From Ekhidna sp. (GTDB lineage Bacteria; Bacteroidota; Bacteroidia; Cytophagales; Cyclobacteriaceae), in contig JACONI010000099.1 of the NCBI GenBank assembly GCA_014323825.1, positions 1-64,000 on the forward strand: a stretch of 64,000 nt of DNA. Reading direction: 5' to 3'. This document shows, in pieces, positions 19,141 through 28,223 of this stretch. Positions within the stretch are counted from its first letter, which is position 1. Each line of letters starts with the position of its first letter. The notes under the pieces are model-generated. The model ran no database searches. It was not told the DNA's origin and was given only the letters and a program-made list of their open reading frames with translations. Position numbers and translations under genes: made by a program.

Positions 19141-19914
19141 GTGCGTGTGGAAGAACAAGGGTACATAGAATTAAGAGTCACCAACAAGGAAAATACTTTA
19201 AGACCTGAGGATATTGATATAAATGAAGTTAAAGATCTTATATCAGACATAGAATCTTTCTTATATCCTAATCGAAAAGAAAAGAAGGATCGACCACACA
19301 TTTCATATCATATTGAGGAGGGTTCTGCAAAACACAAATTCTTCCTACCGATTACAGCAGTTATTTTGTTTAATGGTTTGACTAATGAGATTAGAAATAG
19401 GAATAATCTTGATTTTTTGGATTATATACGACAGTCAATTATTGATAAGTTTCAAAAGAAAGCAGTAAAAGAAGGTTATGTAATTGAATTTAATCATTCA
19501 ATGTCCAATGAACCCTCACTAATCATAGATTACACTACTAATTTTGAGATGACTGCACCCACTTTTTATGAAAGTGAATTTTATTTATATGGTGAAATTT
19601 ATCAGGAAGGTGGTAAAAATCCAAATCTGCACATAAGTACTAAAAAATATGGAAATCTTGTGGTTTCTGCTACTAAAGAGCAGATTATGGATGGTGAGAA
19701 GAAAACATATAAACCTTATGGAATTAAAGTTCGCGGGAAAAGGAGTTTTGAAGATGATCACTTAACGGATTTAGCATTAATTGAATTTATTCAGTATGAA
19801 CCTGTTTTTAACAAAACGCTTTTAGATGAAGTGATTGAAAAAGCATCTGTCAATTTAAGTAAAATAACGGATGTAGATGCTTGGTTAGATGGTATTAAAG
19901 CTGAAGGAATATGA
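19141..19914 (+). CDS. Hypothetical protein, candidate partner of the downstream PIN-like protein
   Basis: GTG-start ORF; 4-bp ATGA overlap with the downstream gene. Confidence 0.6.
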   Translation: MRVEEQGYIELRVTNKENTLRPEDIDINEVKDLISDIESFLYPNRKEKKDRPHISYHIEEGSAKHKFFLPITAVILFNGLTNEIRNRNNLDFLDYIRQSIIDKFQKKAVKEGYVIEFNHSMSNEPSLIIDYTTNFEMTAPTFYESEFYLYGEIYQEGGKNPNLHISTKKYGNLVVSATKEQIMDGEKKTYKPYGIKVRGKRSFEDDHLTDLALIEFIQYEPVFNKTLLDEVIEKASVNLSKITDVDAWLDGIKAEGI

Positions 19915-20393
19915 AAGGAATAGAAAGCATACTTTTAGACAGTTCCTTTTGTATTCGACTATTAAAGTCAGATGCAGATTTCCATCAAAATGTAGTAAAT
20001 TATTATAAGTATTTTTTAGAAAATAAAATTGAAATGTATCTTTCCACTATTGTTGTTAGTGAGTACGCAGTAGGAGACAACCCGGATCATTTACTTTCTT
20101 TAAATTCCTTTCGCTTATTGGAGTTTGATTATAAAGATGCTAAATGCTCAGGTCAATTTTTAGCAACTTTAAGAAGTATAAGAAAAATCGGTGATTTTGG
20201 CGATAGAAAGATGGTTATAAATGACATTAAATTGTTTTCTCAAATTTATAACAGAAATATTGATGCTTTTATAACGAAAGATATAAAAGCATTAACGAAA
20301 ATGATTGAGCCTTTGTCAGAATCACACAAATTAAGTTTTAAGTTTATTGATTTACCAATTCCGTTAAACATTAAGTTAGGAAGATTGCTCTAA
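19911..20393 (+). CDS. PIN-like domain protein (putative RNase toxin)
   Basis: LLDSSFCIRLLKSDADFHQN..., STIVVSEYAVG, GDRKMVINDIKLFSQIYNRNIDAFITKDIKAL match the PIN acidic-residue pattern. Confidence 0.75.
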   Translation: MKGIESILLDSSFCIRLLKSDADFHQNVVNYYKYFLENKIEMYLSTIVVSEYAVGDNPDHLLSLNSFRLLEFDYKDAKCSGQFLATLRSIRKIGDFGDRKMVINDIKLFSQIYNRNIDAFITKDIKALTKMIEPLSESHKLSFKFIDLPIPLNIKLGRLL

Positions 20394-20565
20394 ATTATAC
20401 GAACTTCCTCTAATATACCCATAGCTATGGTTTCATTTCATCTATGGCGAGTTCTACTACTTTTTTGCTACAGTTAATAAATCTTCACTTTGTTTTTTTA
20501 CGGTAAAATTTTCGAACACGCCAAAACCGCCCTAAGTTTCTATATAGTGCTGCCACATGTGGATT

Positions 20566-20823
20566 CTAGTTGTAATGATATCTGCACTTAACAATTCTTA
20601 TCTCATCATTTTTGACTTGATAAATTAATCTATGCTCTCCATCTATGCGTCTGGACCAATATCCTCTATAGTTATGCTTTAAAGGTTCAGGTTTTCCAAT
20701 TCCGTCATAAGGATTTCCAGCAATATCTTTTATCAAAGCATTAATTCTTTTGAGCATTTTTTTATCAATCTTTTGCCAGCACAAATAATCTTCCCAAGAT
20801 TCGTCGACAAAAACGTACTTCAC
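20566..20823 (-). CDS. yoeB: Txe/YoeB family toxin
   Basis: WEDYLCWQKIDKKMLKRINALIKDI...GKPEPLKHNYRGYWSRRIDGEHRLIYQV. Confidence 0.96.
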   Translation of the reverse strand: MKYVFVDESWEDYLCWQKIDKKMLKRINALIKDIAGNPYDGIGKPEPLKHNYRGYWSRRIDGEHRLIYQVKNDEIRIVKCRYHYN

Positions 20824-21074
20824 TCTTCTATCAAATCTTTAGTGAAAGTATCAGAATCTTTGAATTTTTTTATAGCAGAATCAAGTCTTTGTTTGTTAGC
20901 ATCAGAAGATATTTCATGTTGCGTGGTAACAAGAGAATTATACTCCTCTATTGATATTACAACAACGCCGCTATTTTTACCTCTATTGATGATTAATGTC
21001 TCAAAATTTTCAGTAACTCTGTTTAGATATTCTTTTATATCTTTTCTAAAATCGGATATCGATGCTGTTATCAT
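20820..21074 (-). CDS. yefM: YefM/Phd family antitoxin
   Basis: TASISDFRKDIKEYLNRVTENFETLIINRGKNSGVVVISIEEYNSL; overlaps yoeB by 4 bp. Confidence 0.95.
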   Translation of the reverse strand: MITASISDFRKDIKEYLNRVTENFETLIINRGKNSGVVVISIEEYNSLVTTQHEISSDANKQRLDSAIKKFKDSDTFTKDLIEE

Positions 21075-21130
21075 AATGAGTCAATTTTTGTACAAAATTA
21101 AGTACATATTTATTAAGCCCCAAATCTTTA

Positions 21131-21195
21131 TTATGTGTGGCAACATTGTATATATCCCGCCGCTTCTCCCCCCTCAGTAGCTGTTTTTCTACAGA
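21131..21195 (-). pseudogene. Degenerate hsdS 3'-tail remnant (VEKTATEGGEAAGYIQCCHT*)
   Basis: CCGCCGCTTCTCCCCCCTCAGTAGC vs the hsdS 3' end; in-frame minus-strand tail. Confidence 0.58.
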
Positions 21196-21343
21196 TTTCC
21201 CAATTTATTCTCATAAAATGTTTTACATAGCGTGTCCGGGTTTAAGGAAATTGTTGTCAAAAAATGAAGGTTGAATATGTTATCTTAGTAAATTACTTTG
21301 TTGTGTATAAGAGTTGTATGCAATTAGAATTCAACCTAATTGA

Positions 21344-22389
21344 ATGAAAAAATACCCCAAAACATTTAAATACAAAAGCTGGCATGATAGAAGAGTTAGA
21401 AAAATTGGAAAACCCCCGCAGCGTAATAAAAAATACAATCCGAATAAAGTTGCTATTCACAAAAGAGCATATCCAGAGTTTATTGAAGCTGATCCGGTGG
21501 TTGCACCTGTGAATATTTGTTTGTTGTCAAAAACAAACGATTGTTTACGATTCTTTACCGAGTTGAGACAAGAAAAAAGTATTTCTAAAATTGGTAGGAA
21601 TTGCTTTGTTCAAATAGATTTATCAAAGGTAAAAAAATTTGATTATAGTTCAATATGTGTTTTAATAGCAATAATAGAAGATTTAAATTCTGATAACATT
21701 AATTTGAGAGGTAATTACCCAAATGACGAATTATCTAAAAAACAGATAATTGAATCGGGTTTATTAACATTCATGCACGATGATAAGGGTAATAGATTTC
21801 AAAAATCAGAAAAATCTGATATGTTATTTATAGAAAAAGGAGCAAAAGTACTAAAACGTAAGGATAACGAAAGTATAAGTAACACAATAAAACACGTTGT
21901 TAAACATTTAACTAAAGAAGAAAAGCATTTACCAAAACTAAAACGAATTTTATTAAAAATATGCGGTAACTCTATTGAATGGGGGGGAACAAAAAATCAG
22001 CAATGGTTATTTGGAGTAAAATACGAAGATGATAAAGTCATTTTTACAGTAACAGATGTTGGTAAGGGAATTTTGAAAACGTTAAACAAGAAGTTCAAGG
22101 ATACGTTAAAAGATATGTTCACATTAAAAAAATACGACGATATATTAAAAGATGCATTTATAAAAAAGTATGGATCAAGCACTCATAAAGTTAACAGAAA
22201 CAAAGGACTTCCCTCAATAAAAAACGCCTTCGATGAAGGAGTAATTAATAATTTGAAAGTTCTGACGAATGATGTTTATTGCATTACGGTGAAGATAAGG
22301 ATTCCGAAATTTTAACTAAAACTCATTTTAAGGGGACTTTATACTGTTGGGAATTGACAAGTGAAACAATAAAGGAAGCAACAGACTAA
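21344..22389 (+). CDS. STAS-like/HATPase ATP-binding protein, probably frameshifted near 22285
   Basis: LLKICGNSIEWGGTKNQQWLFGVKY...VTDVGKGILKTL; annotated ORF stops at 22315 but +2 frame YGEDKDSEILTKTHFKGTLYCWELTSETIKEATD* continues to 22389, overlapping the next ATG. Confidence 0.7.
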
Positions 22390-22805
22390 TGAATACGATA
22401 AACATAAAAGACTTCTCTGAATATCCGGGATTAAGGCATTGTAAAATCAGTGATGATTCCGGTGAGGAATTTTACCATAAAGTCTTAAATAATGCTTTTA
22501 AGACAGCCTATGAAAAAAAAGAAAAAATCACGATAAACCTTGATGGTACTGCGGGCTATGCCCCTTCTTTTTTAGATGAGGCGTTTGGCAATCTAGTATA
22601 TGATTTTGGCAAAGAAACTGTCGAGAAAAATGTAACGATTATATCAGAAGAAGAACCCGATTTAAAAGAGATGATACTCAATGAAACGTACCCTCAATGG
22701 CAAGAAAGAAGAAAAGAAAAAGATAAACCAAAGAAGACAGAGGAACACAAAACATGGTTTATATTAATAAACAATGAACTTAAAGAAATTGAGAGTTATT
22801 CATGA
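22389..22805 (+). CDS. STAS-like DUF4325 protein
   Basis: ITINLDGTAGYAPSFLDEAFGNLVYDFG motif. Confidence 0.82.
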   Translation: MNTINIKDFSEYPGLRHCKISDDSGEEFYHKVLNNAFKTAYEKKEKITINLDGTAGYAPSFLDEAFGNLVYDFGKETVEKNVTIISEEEPDLKEMILNETYPQWQERRKEKDKPKKTEEHKTWFILINNELKEIESYS

Positions 22806-23281
22806 TTTATTGTTTATCCAACAGTGAAATCATCAGTTTGATTAGCTTGGTCGTTAACTTTTCTTTGACCATTTGGATTGTTAGGACACTTCAAAAGAAT
22901 TTGGCAAACAAAAGATACTTAAAAGATTACTTAATTGCAGAAATAAAAGATTTAAAGGCAGAGTATGGGAAATTTTTAAGCGAGCTATATTCTGGCAAAT
23001 CAAAACCAAAAAGAATAACTCCCTGGTTCAAATTAATGAATATAAAAGTACAGGATACAATGGAAATTGTATCGAAAAAGTATAAGATAGACAAAGGAAT
23101 TCTAAAAAACTACCAAATTGAACTTAGGAATTTTGTAACTGACCTTGAGGAGTTTGAATCAAATTACAAGAAAGATAACTATATTCAACTTTCAAGCAAA
23201 TCGCAGGGAGAATTAATTCAATTTCAACAGGACAACAACTCAAAATTTAGTTCATTGATAATAAAAATTAATGAAAAATAA
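22802..23281 (+). CDS. Membrane-anchored hypothetical protein (third gene of the STAS/HATPase operon)
   Basis: N-terminal TM helix; 4-bp ATGA overlap with DUF4325 gene. Confidence 0.6.
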   Translation: MIYCLSNSEIISLISLVVNFSLTIWIVRTLQKNLANKRYLKDYLIAEIKDLKAEYGKFLSELYSGKSKPKRITPWFKLMNIKVQDTMEIVSKKYKIDKGILKNYQIELRNFVTDLEEFESNYKKDNYIQLSSKSQGELIQFQQDNNSKFSSLIIKINEK

Positions 23282-23335
23282 TTAGCATATAACAACTATC
23301 TAACAATTTACACTTTCCATTTAGGAATACATAAA

Positions 23336-23414
23336 CTAACCAGCCTCCTCCATTTCCTCAGCCATAACCCCCGCCCCCGCCGCCTTCTCCTCTATAGCCC
23401 CCTACGGCCTGCTT
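23336..23414 (-). pseudogene. Degenerate second hsdS 3' tail (KQAVGAIEEKAAGAGVMAEEMEEAG*)
   Basis: Minus-strand frame resembles intact hsdS end KRAVEAAIEEGEAAALDFLAKGMET*; DNA similarity CTCCATTYCC...CCGCCGC(C)TTCTCC. Confidence 0.65.
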
Positions 23415-23421
23415 CCCAAAG

Positions 23422-23738
23422 GGTTCAGGGGTTATTGCAGAGCGTTCAGGGGTTATTGCAGAGCGTTCAGGGGTCATTGCAGAGCGTTCAGGGGTTATTT
23501 TGCAGAGCGTTCAGGGGTTATTGTTGAGCGTTACGGGGTTATTGCAGAGCGTTCAGGGGTTATTGCAGAGCGTTCAGGGGTCATTGCAGAGCGTTCAGGG
23601 GTTATTGCAGAGCGTTCAGGGGTTATTGCAGAGCGTTCAGGGGTTATTGTTGAGCGTTACGGGGTTATTGTTGAGCGTTACGGGGTTATTGTTGAGCGTT
23701 ACGGGGTCATTGCGGAGCGTTACGGGGTTATTTTCGAG
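23422..23738. repeat. 21-bp tandem repeat (about 15 units), consensus GCGTTCAGGGGTTATTGCAGA
   Basis: Units counted by eye; variants TTACGGGG and TTGTTGA; one unit is 23 bp. Confidence 0.95.
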
Positions 23739-23750
23739 CATTCCGAAGGC

Positions 23751-25178
23751 TTACGTCTCCATTCCCTTTGCCAGAAAATCCAAAGCCGCCGCTTCTCCCT
23801 CCTCAATAGCCGCTTCCACCGCACGCTTAGCGGTGGCTAGCAGGTGTTCGGATTGCTTTTGAAGAGCAAAACTCTCTTCAATGAGTTCGGCAATTTCCTG
23901 TTGTTTTGCATAATCAATGACCGGAACTACAACACGCTCTATTTCGCTCACTCTCCAATGCAAAATAATAGAACCGCCCGCATCTCGCTCAGCCTGCATT
24001 TGCACCAATTCAGAATTTAAAACAAGCGTCAGGTATTCGGGGATGACCTTCTTCTCATCTTTCACTTTTAAATGTAAAATGGCACCTGAAGTAATTCCGT
24101 TAAAATCCTGTCGTAAATGATACGCCGTTCCAACGCTGCCGTCTTTTGAAAAAAGTATCGTTCCTTTTTGGGGTGTTAGCTCTTCAATTTTTTCCTTGTT
24201 TTCCGTTACGTATCTTTCGGTCAGGAATTTTTGCGGTTCAGTGACTCCATTTTTTGAAAAATCGGCCACACGCATAAACGGCAACCCTTCCGTATTGTAA
24301 TTTTCCGAACCCGGCTCAATGGATTTCTTTATCGTTACAATATCTCTTAATCTGTTAGGATTTTGAAAAGTAATTTTATCTGTTATTTGTTCATATCTTG
24401 GCTGATAATACTCCGCATCCAAACGGCCGCTCGCACCAAAGCTGTCTTTAAAACTTTTAATGTTTACGGGGTCTTGGCTAGGCTCAAAATGCTCTAAACC
24501 GAGCGTCTTGAGAAGAAGGGATTCGGCTTGGGTGTAGAGGTGTTTGGATTGATAAATATATTCTTCCGAACGTAAAAGGCAGTTTTCGATTTGCTTTTGG
24601 AAATTGTTTGAAAATTCAGGTATTGGAATATGAGAAAGATAATAAGGTGCTATTTCAGGTTGTGAACCACCATATGTTCCTTTGTCTATTAATTTTCTTC
24701 CGTAATTGGTATTAAAGAAGACGGCTAAAAATGATTGATTGAAATAAGAGTTTCGTAAAATGAATGTATGTGATGATCCAATAGCAGTTTTATCTAAATT
24801 ATAAAGTGCTGTTTGACCAAAATTTGCACCCGTCCTTGTGATTACTACATCATGTTTTTTAATTAAATTTTTGGAAAGCCTTTTAGCATCTTTTTTTGAA
24901 ATAAAAACATTATTTGAGTCTTCAATTTTTAAAGGTCTTACATTCTGAGCTCTAAAAAACCAAACCCCGCTTTCTTCATCTACGTATTCTCTTTTTATTT
25001 CTGAAGGGTGCAATATTTTGCAGTCTGTATTTGCTAAAAATTTATAATTTTTACTTTGTAAATGTTTTTCTAAGTCTAAATACTCCTTCTTCACAAATTC
25101 AGAATCAAATCTAAATCTATCATTCCACTTATTTAATTCTGATAAATTCAAAACGCTAACCTCCAGCCCTTCCAACAA
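23751..25178 (-). CDS. hsdS: Restriction-modification specificity subunit (HsdS, two TRDs)
   Basis: RVADFSKNGVTEPQKFLTERYV and YAKQQEIAELIEESFALQKQSEHLLATAKRAVEAAIEEGE coiled spacer motif. Confidence 0.93.
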   Translation of the reverse strand: MLEGLEVSVLNLSELNKWNDRFRFDSEFVKKEYLDLEKHLQSKNYKFLANTDCKILHPSEIKREYVDEESGVWFFRAQNVRPLKIEDSNNVFISKKDAKRLSKNLIKKHDVVITRTGANFGQTALYNLDKTAIGSSHTFILRNSYFNQSFLAVFFNTNYGRKLIDKGTYGGSQPEIAPYYLSHIPIPEFSNNFQKQIENCLLRSEEYIYQSKHLYTQAESLLLKTLGLEHFEPSQDPVNIKSFKDSFGASGRLDAEYYQPRYEQITDKITFQNPNRLRDIVTIKKSIEPGSENYNTEGLPFMRVADFSKNGVTEPQKFLTERYVTENKEKIEELTPQKGTILFSKDGSVGTAYHLRQDFNGITSGAILHLKVKDEKKVIPEYLTLVLNSELVQMQAERDAGGSIILHWRVSEIERVVVPVIDYAKQQEIAELIEESFALQKQSEHLLATAKRAVEAAIEEGEAAALDFLAKGMET

Positions 25179-25207
25179 TGCCTTGTATTTGGCTTCGTCA
25201 AAAGGGC

Positions 25208-27298
25208 TTAGGGCTTTCCCGCAAAAGAGAGGTTTTCCTTTTTAGCAAACTCAAGGAAGGCTTCGGCGATGCCGTTTCGGGTCAGGCCGTCATGGTTAAA
25301 CAGGTCATGCTTTACGATCAGGTGGTCGTGTGTATCCAGTGCAAACTCGTCAAGGTCTTTGGGTGTCCGCACATAATGCACCACACTTTCCTTTAGCTCC
25401 ATGACCCCCTGCACCGGCTCCGCTTCTTCGGGTTTCACCGCAAACCTGTCGGGGAAATCTTTCTTTCTAAGGTAGATTTTATCGCCGCTGTTATCCTTGC
25501 TTGTCTCCTGCATGGTAGCAAAGAAAATAGGGTAGTCATCCACTTTGGGGCATAAGGTATCGTCCCATTTTTGCACGAAAAGCACCGAGGTTTTGGTGCC
25601 GGTGTGCGGTTTAAACACATTGCCGTGCAGCCCGACGACGGCTAAAATCCGACACCGTTCGGCAATAAAATCACGAATATGTTTATCGGAAGAATTGTTA
25701 AAACGCCCCTGCGGCAGCACAATCGCCATGCGTCCGCCGGGCTTTAAAAAGTCGAGGTTTCGCTCAATAAAGAGAATATCGCGCCCGACTTTTGTTTGGT
25801 ATTTGCCGTTGGGTTTTTTGCCCAGCTTGTACTTTGCTAAAATCCTGCTTTCTTTAATGTCGCCGGCAAACGGCGGATTGGCCATCAAAAGATCAAATTG
25901 GAACTCCCGATTACTGCTTTTGTCTTTACGTAGTTTTTTAAGGTTTTTCCATCCGTTAAAATAGGTGTTCAGCCAGTCTTCATCATTGATTTTTTCATCC
26001 CATCGTTCATAGTCAAGGGTATTTAGGTGCAAAACATTGGTTTGCCCGTCGCCGGCAATCAGGTTTAAGGTGCGGGCCACACGTACCGCTTTTTCATCAA
26101 AATCAATGGCAAATACTTTATTGTTTACGTAGTCGGTACATGCTGCGGGCTTTTGCTCCAAAGTAAATAAGTGGCTTTTGTCAAGTCCTTTTTCTTTCAA
26201 TATCTTTTCCCACACATGAAAGATGGTATGCACGGGAAACCCGCAACTGCCAGCGGCGGTGTCGATCATGGTTTCGTTTGGCTGCGGGTTCAGCATTTTC
26301 ACGCACATGTCAATGACATAGCGCGGTGTGAAGTATTGCCCTTTTTCGCCTTTGCTGCTTTTATTGATCAAATATTCAAAGGCATCATCTACCACATCCA
26401 AGTTTGAATTGAACAGCTTGACATCCTGAAGTGAAGAAACACATACCGACAGGTGCGAAGCTGTTAGTTCAATCTTAGCGTCATCGGAAAACACACCTTC
26501 CCACTTGTCTTTAGCAAGGTCAAATAGTTTTTGTATCTTCTCTTTAAGCTCTGTTTCGGTGTCTCCATAATTCCTAAATGCAAGATGTCGGTTTTCGGTT
26601 CTACCCGATTCCATTTCATCAAACAACTTGGTAAATACCAGTTTAAAAAGCTCCTCAAAAACATCTACGCCCGCATTGGCCAGCACCTCGTCTTCCATTT
26701 CAAGGATCAGGTCTTTCAGCGATTTTCTTTCCGTGCGAAGTTTGTCCTTAGCGATTAAGTCAGCGATGGTCCAGCGTTCCGAAAGGATGTCGGAGAGCTT
26801 TTCTCCGGCTTTGGGAATGGCAGGTAAATCCTCAAAATAGTTCGGGTCTTTTCGATGATAATAGGAGATAGAGTCACCATTACTCCAAACTCCAATCGGT
26901 GCTCCGGTGGCATTGCAATAGGATTTTAACTGTTCTTTGCCGTCTTTCAGCTTCGGCTTTTTTAGCTCCACCATGATGTAGGGTGAGGTGGTCTGTTGTC
27001 TGTCGAATATGACGATATCGGCTCGTTTTTTCTCTCTACCAAAGGAAACGGCATATTCAAGCGCTATCCGGTCAACAGGATATTCGTAGTCATCAATCAA
27101 TACCCGGAGGTATAACTGCCGAACGGCTTCTTCCGGGGTAAGCTTAATGGCTTTGTTTCGGACCAGGCAATTTATGTAAGGAGTTGCCTTTCCGCTGACC
27201 TCCTTTATGGTGATGCGTTTTTCAAGGTCTCGAATTTCAACTAAATTGAATTGTGTTAATTTATAATCGGAATCTTTTAATAGCTCGGTAATGGTCAT
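25208..27298 (-). CDS. hsdM: Fused HSDR_N-type nuclease / N6-adenine methyltransferase (HsdM; BcgI/type IIG-like)
   Basis: N-terminal ADIVIFDRQQTTSPYIMVELKKPK (PD-ExK) plus GQYFTPRYVIDMCVKMLNPQPNETMIDTAAGSCGF and LLMANPPFAG. Confidence 0.9.
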   Translation of the reverse strand: MTITELLKDSDYKLTQFNLVEIRDLEKRITIKEVSGKATPYINCLVRNKAIKLTPEEAVRQLYLRVLIDDYEYPVDRIALEYAVSFGREKKRADIVIFDRQQTTSPYIMVELKKPKLKDGKEQLKSYCNATGAPIGVWSNGDSISYYHRKDPNYFEDLPAIPKAGEKLSDILSERWTIADLIAKDKLRTERKSLKDLILEMEDEVLANAGVDVFEELFKLVFTKLFDEMESGRTENRHLAFRNYGDTETELKEKIQKLFDLAKDKWEGVFSDDAKIELTASHLSVCVSSLQDVKLFNSNLDVVDDAFEYLINKSSKGEKGQYFTPRYVIDMCVKMLNPQPNETMIDTAAGSCGFPVHTIFHVWEKILKEKGLDKSHLFTLEQKPAACTDYVNNKVFAIDFDEKAVRVARTLNLIAGDGQTNVLHLNTLDYERWDEKINDEDWLNTYFNGWKNLKKLRKDKSSNREFQFDLLMANPPFAGDIKESRILAKYKLGKKPNGKYQTKVGRDILFIERNLDFLKPGGRMAIVLPQGRFNNSSDKHIRDFIAERCRILAVVGLHGNVFKPHTGTKTSVLFVQKWDDTLCPKVDDYPIFFATMQETSKDNSGDKIYLRKKDFPDRFAVKPEEAEPVQGVMELKESVVHYVRTPKDLDEFALDTHDHLIVKHDLFNHDGLTRNGIAEAFLEFAKKENLSFAGKP

Positions 27299-27488
27299 AT
27301 CGTGATGGATATTGAAAAATAAGAAAATTCGTACTTAACAATGCCAAAAGTAATGAAGATACACCACCCCAATGGGTCTTTCAGACAGACTCATGTTCTA
27401 CAAGATATTTGCCGGCTTAGCGCTTATTACTGACTTTTGAGCTACTTTGAACCAGTATTACCGGTAAGTTGTTTCATATTTTAAACAC

Positions 27489-27761
27489 TTGTTTACTTTT
27501 ACATTCTTTAAAAGAGCAACCATGTTAGAAAAAGAATTTCAATATTACTTGGATAACCAATCAGAGTTGGTTGAGAAATACATTGACAAATTTATTGTCA
27601 TAAAAGATCAGAAAGTTATTGGCGTTTATGATAGTGAAATTAAAGCCTACAGTGAGTCCGCTAAAAATCACGAATTGGGTTCGTTCTTTATTCAGGAAGT
27701 TCAGCCGGGTAAAGATAATCTGACCCAAACTTTCAGATCAAGAGCCATATTCGCTCAATGA
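27489..27761 (+). CDS. Small conserved protein (DUF5678-like), partner of the retropepsin-like gene
   Basis: VEKYIDKFIVIKDQKVIGVYDSEIKAYSES...GSFFIQEVQPG; stop overlaps next ATG. Confidence 0.65.
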   Translation: MFTFTFFKRATMLEKEFQYYLDNQSELVEKYIDKFIVIKDQKVIGVYDSEIKAYSESAKNHELGSFFIQEVQPGKDNLTQTFRSRAIFAQ

Positions 27762-28223
27762 GTTTAAGATTCCCTCAAAGCTATTCGTTCACACTTAAAT
27801 CTGACACCGGTAGGTTTCGGGAAATTGTTTCTGAAGTTGGCATATCAATACCGTTCACGGAAAGCGGAGGGATTCGAGGAGATGACGAACGTATTCATCA
27901 TACTAGCGCACTTTGGGATACCGGAGCCACAAATAGTGTAGTCACAAAATCAACGGCGAAAGCGTTGAATCTTAAACCAATTGCTATGGTTCAATGCTTT
28001 CAATTTGGTCAATATCTATCTGCCCAACAACATTTTTGTTCCTAATATCAGGGTTTCGGAATGTGACGATAGTGCCGGAAACTTTGGCGTTATCATTGGC
28101 ATGGATATAATTACACTTGGTGATTGTACAATTACCAACGTTGACAATAAAACCACGTTCTCCTTTCGCATTCCTTCTCTTGACACGATTGATTATGAAC
28201 AAAGGAATTTCAATATTACTTAG
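27758..28223 (+). pseudogene. Retropepsin-like aspartic protease, frame-disrupted
   Basis: SALWDTGATNSVVTKSTAKALNLKPI in one frame, NIYLPNNIFVPNIRVSECDDSAGNFGVIIGMDIITLGD in another; apparent internal deletion near 27990-28010. Confidence 0.75.

Noticed and set aside
23422-23738. CRISPR array
   Set aside because: Units are contiguous 21-bp tandem copies with no unique spacers and no cas genes in the window.
23500-23862. ORF of 120 aa (QSVQGLL repeats) on the plus strand
   Set aside because: Produced by the 21-bp repeats and antisense to the hsdS end; no start context or independent evidence of coding.
25545-25964. Plus-strand ORFs antisense to hsdM (also 26171-26407, 26531-26758, 26628-26840)
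   Set aside because: Entirely antisense to a well-supported methylase gene; composition reflects the opposite strand.
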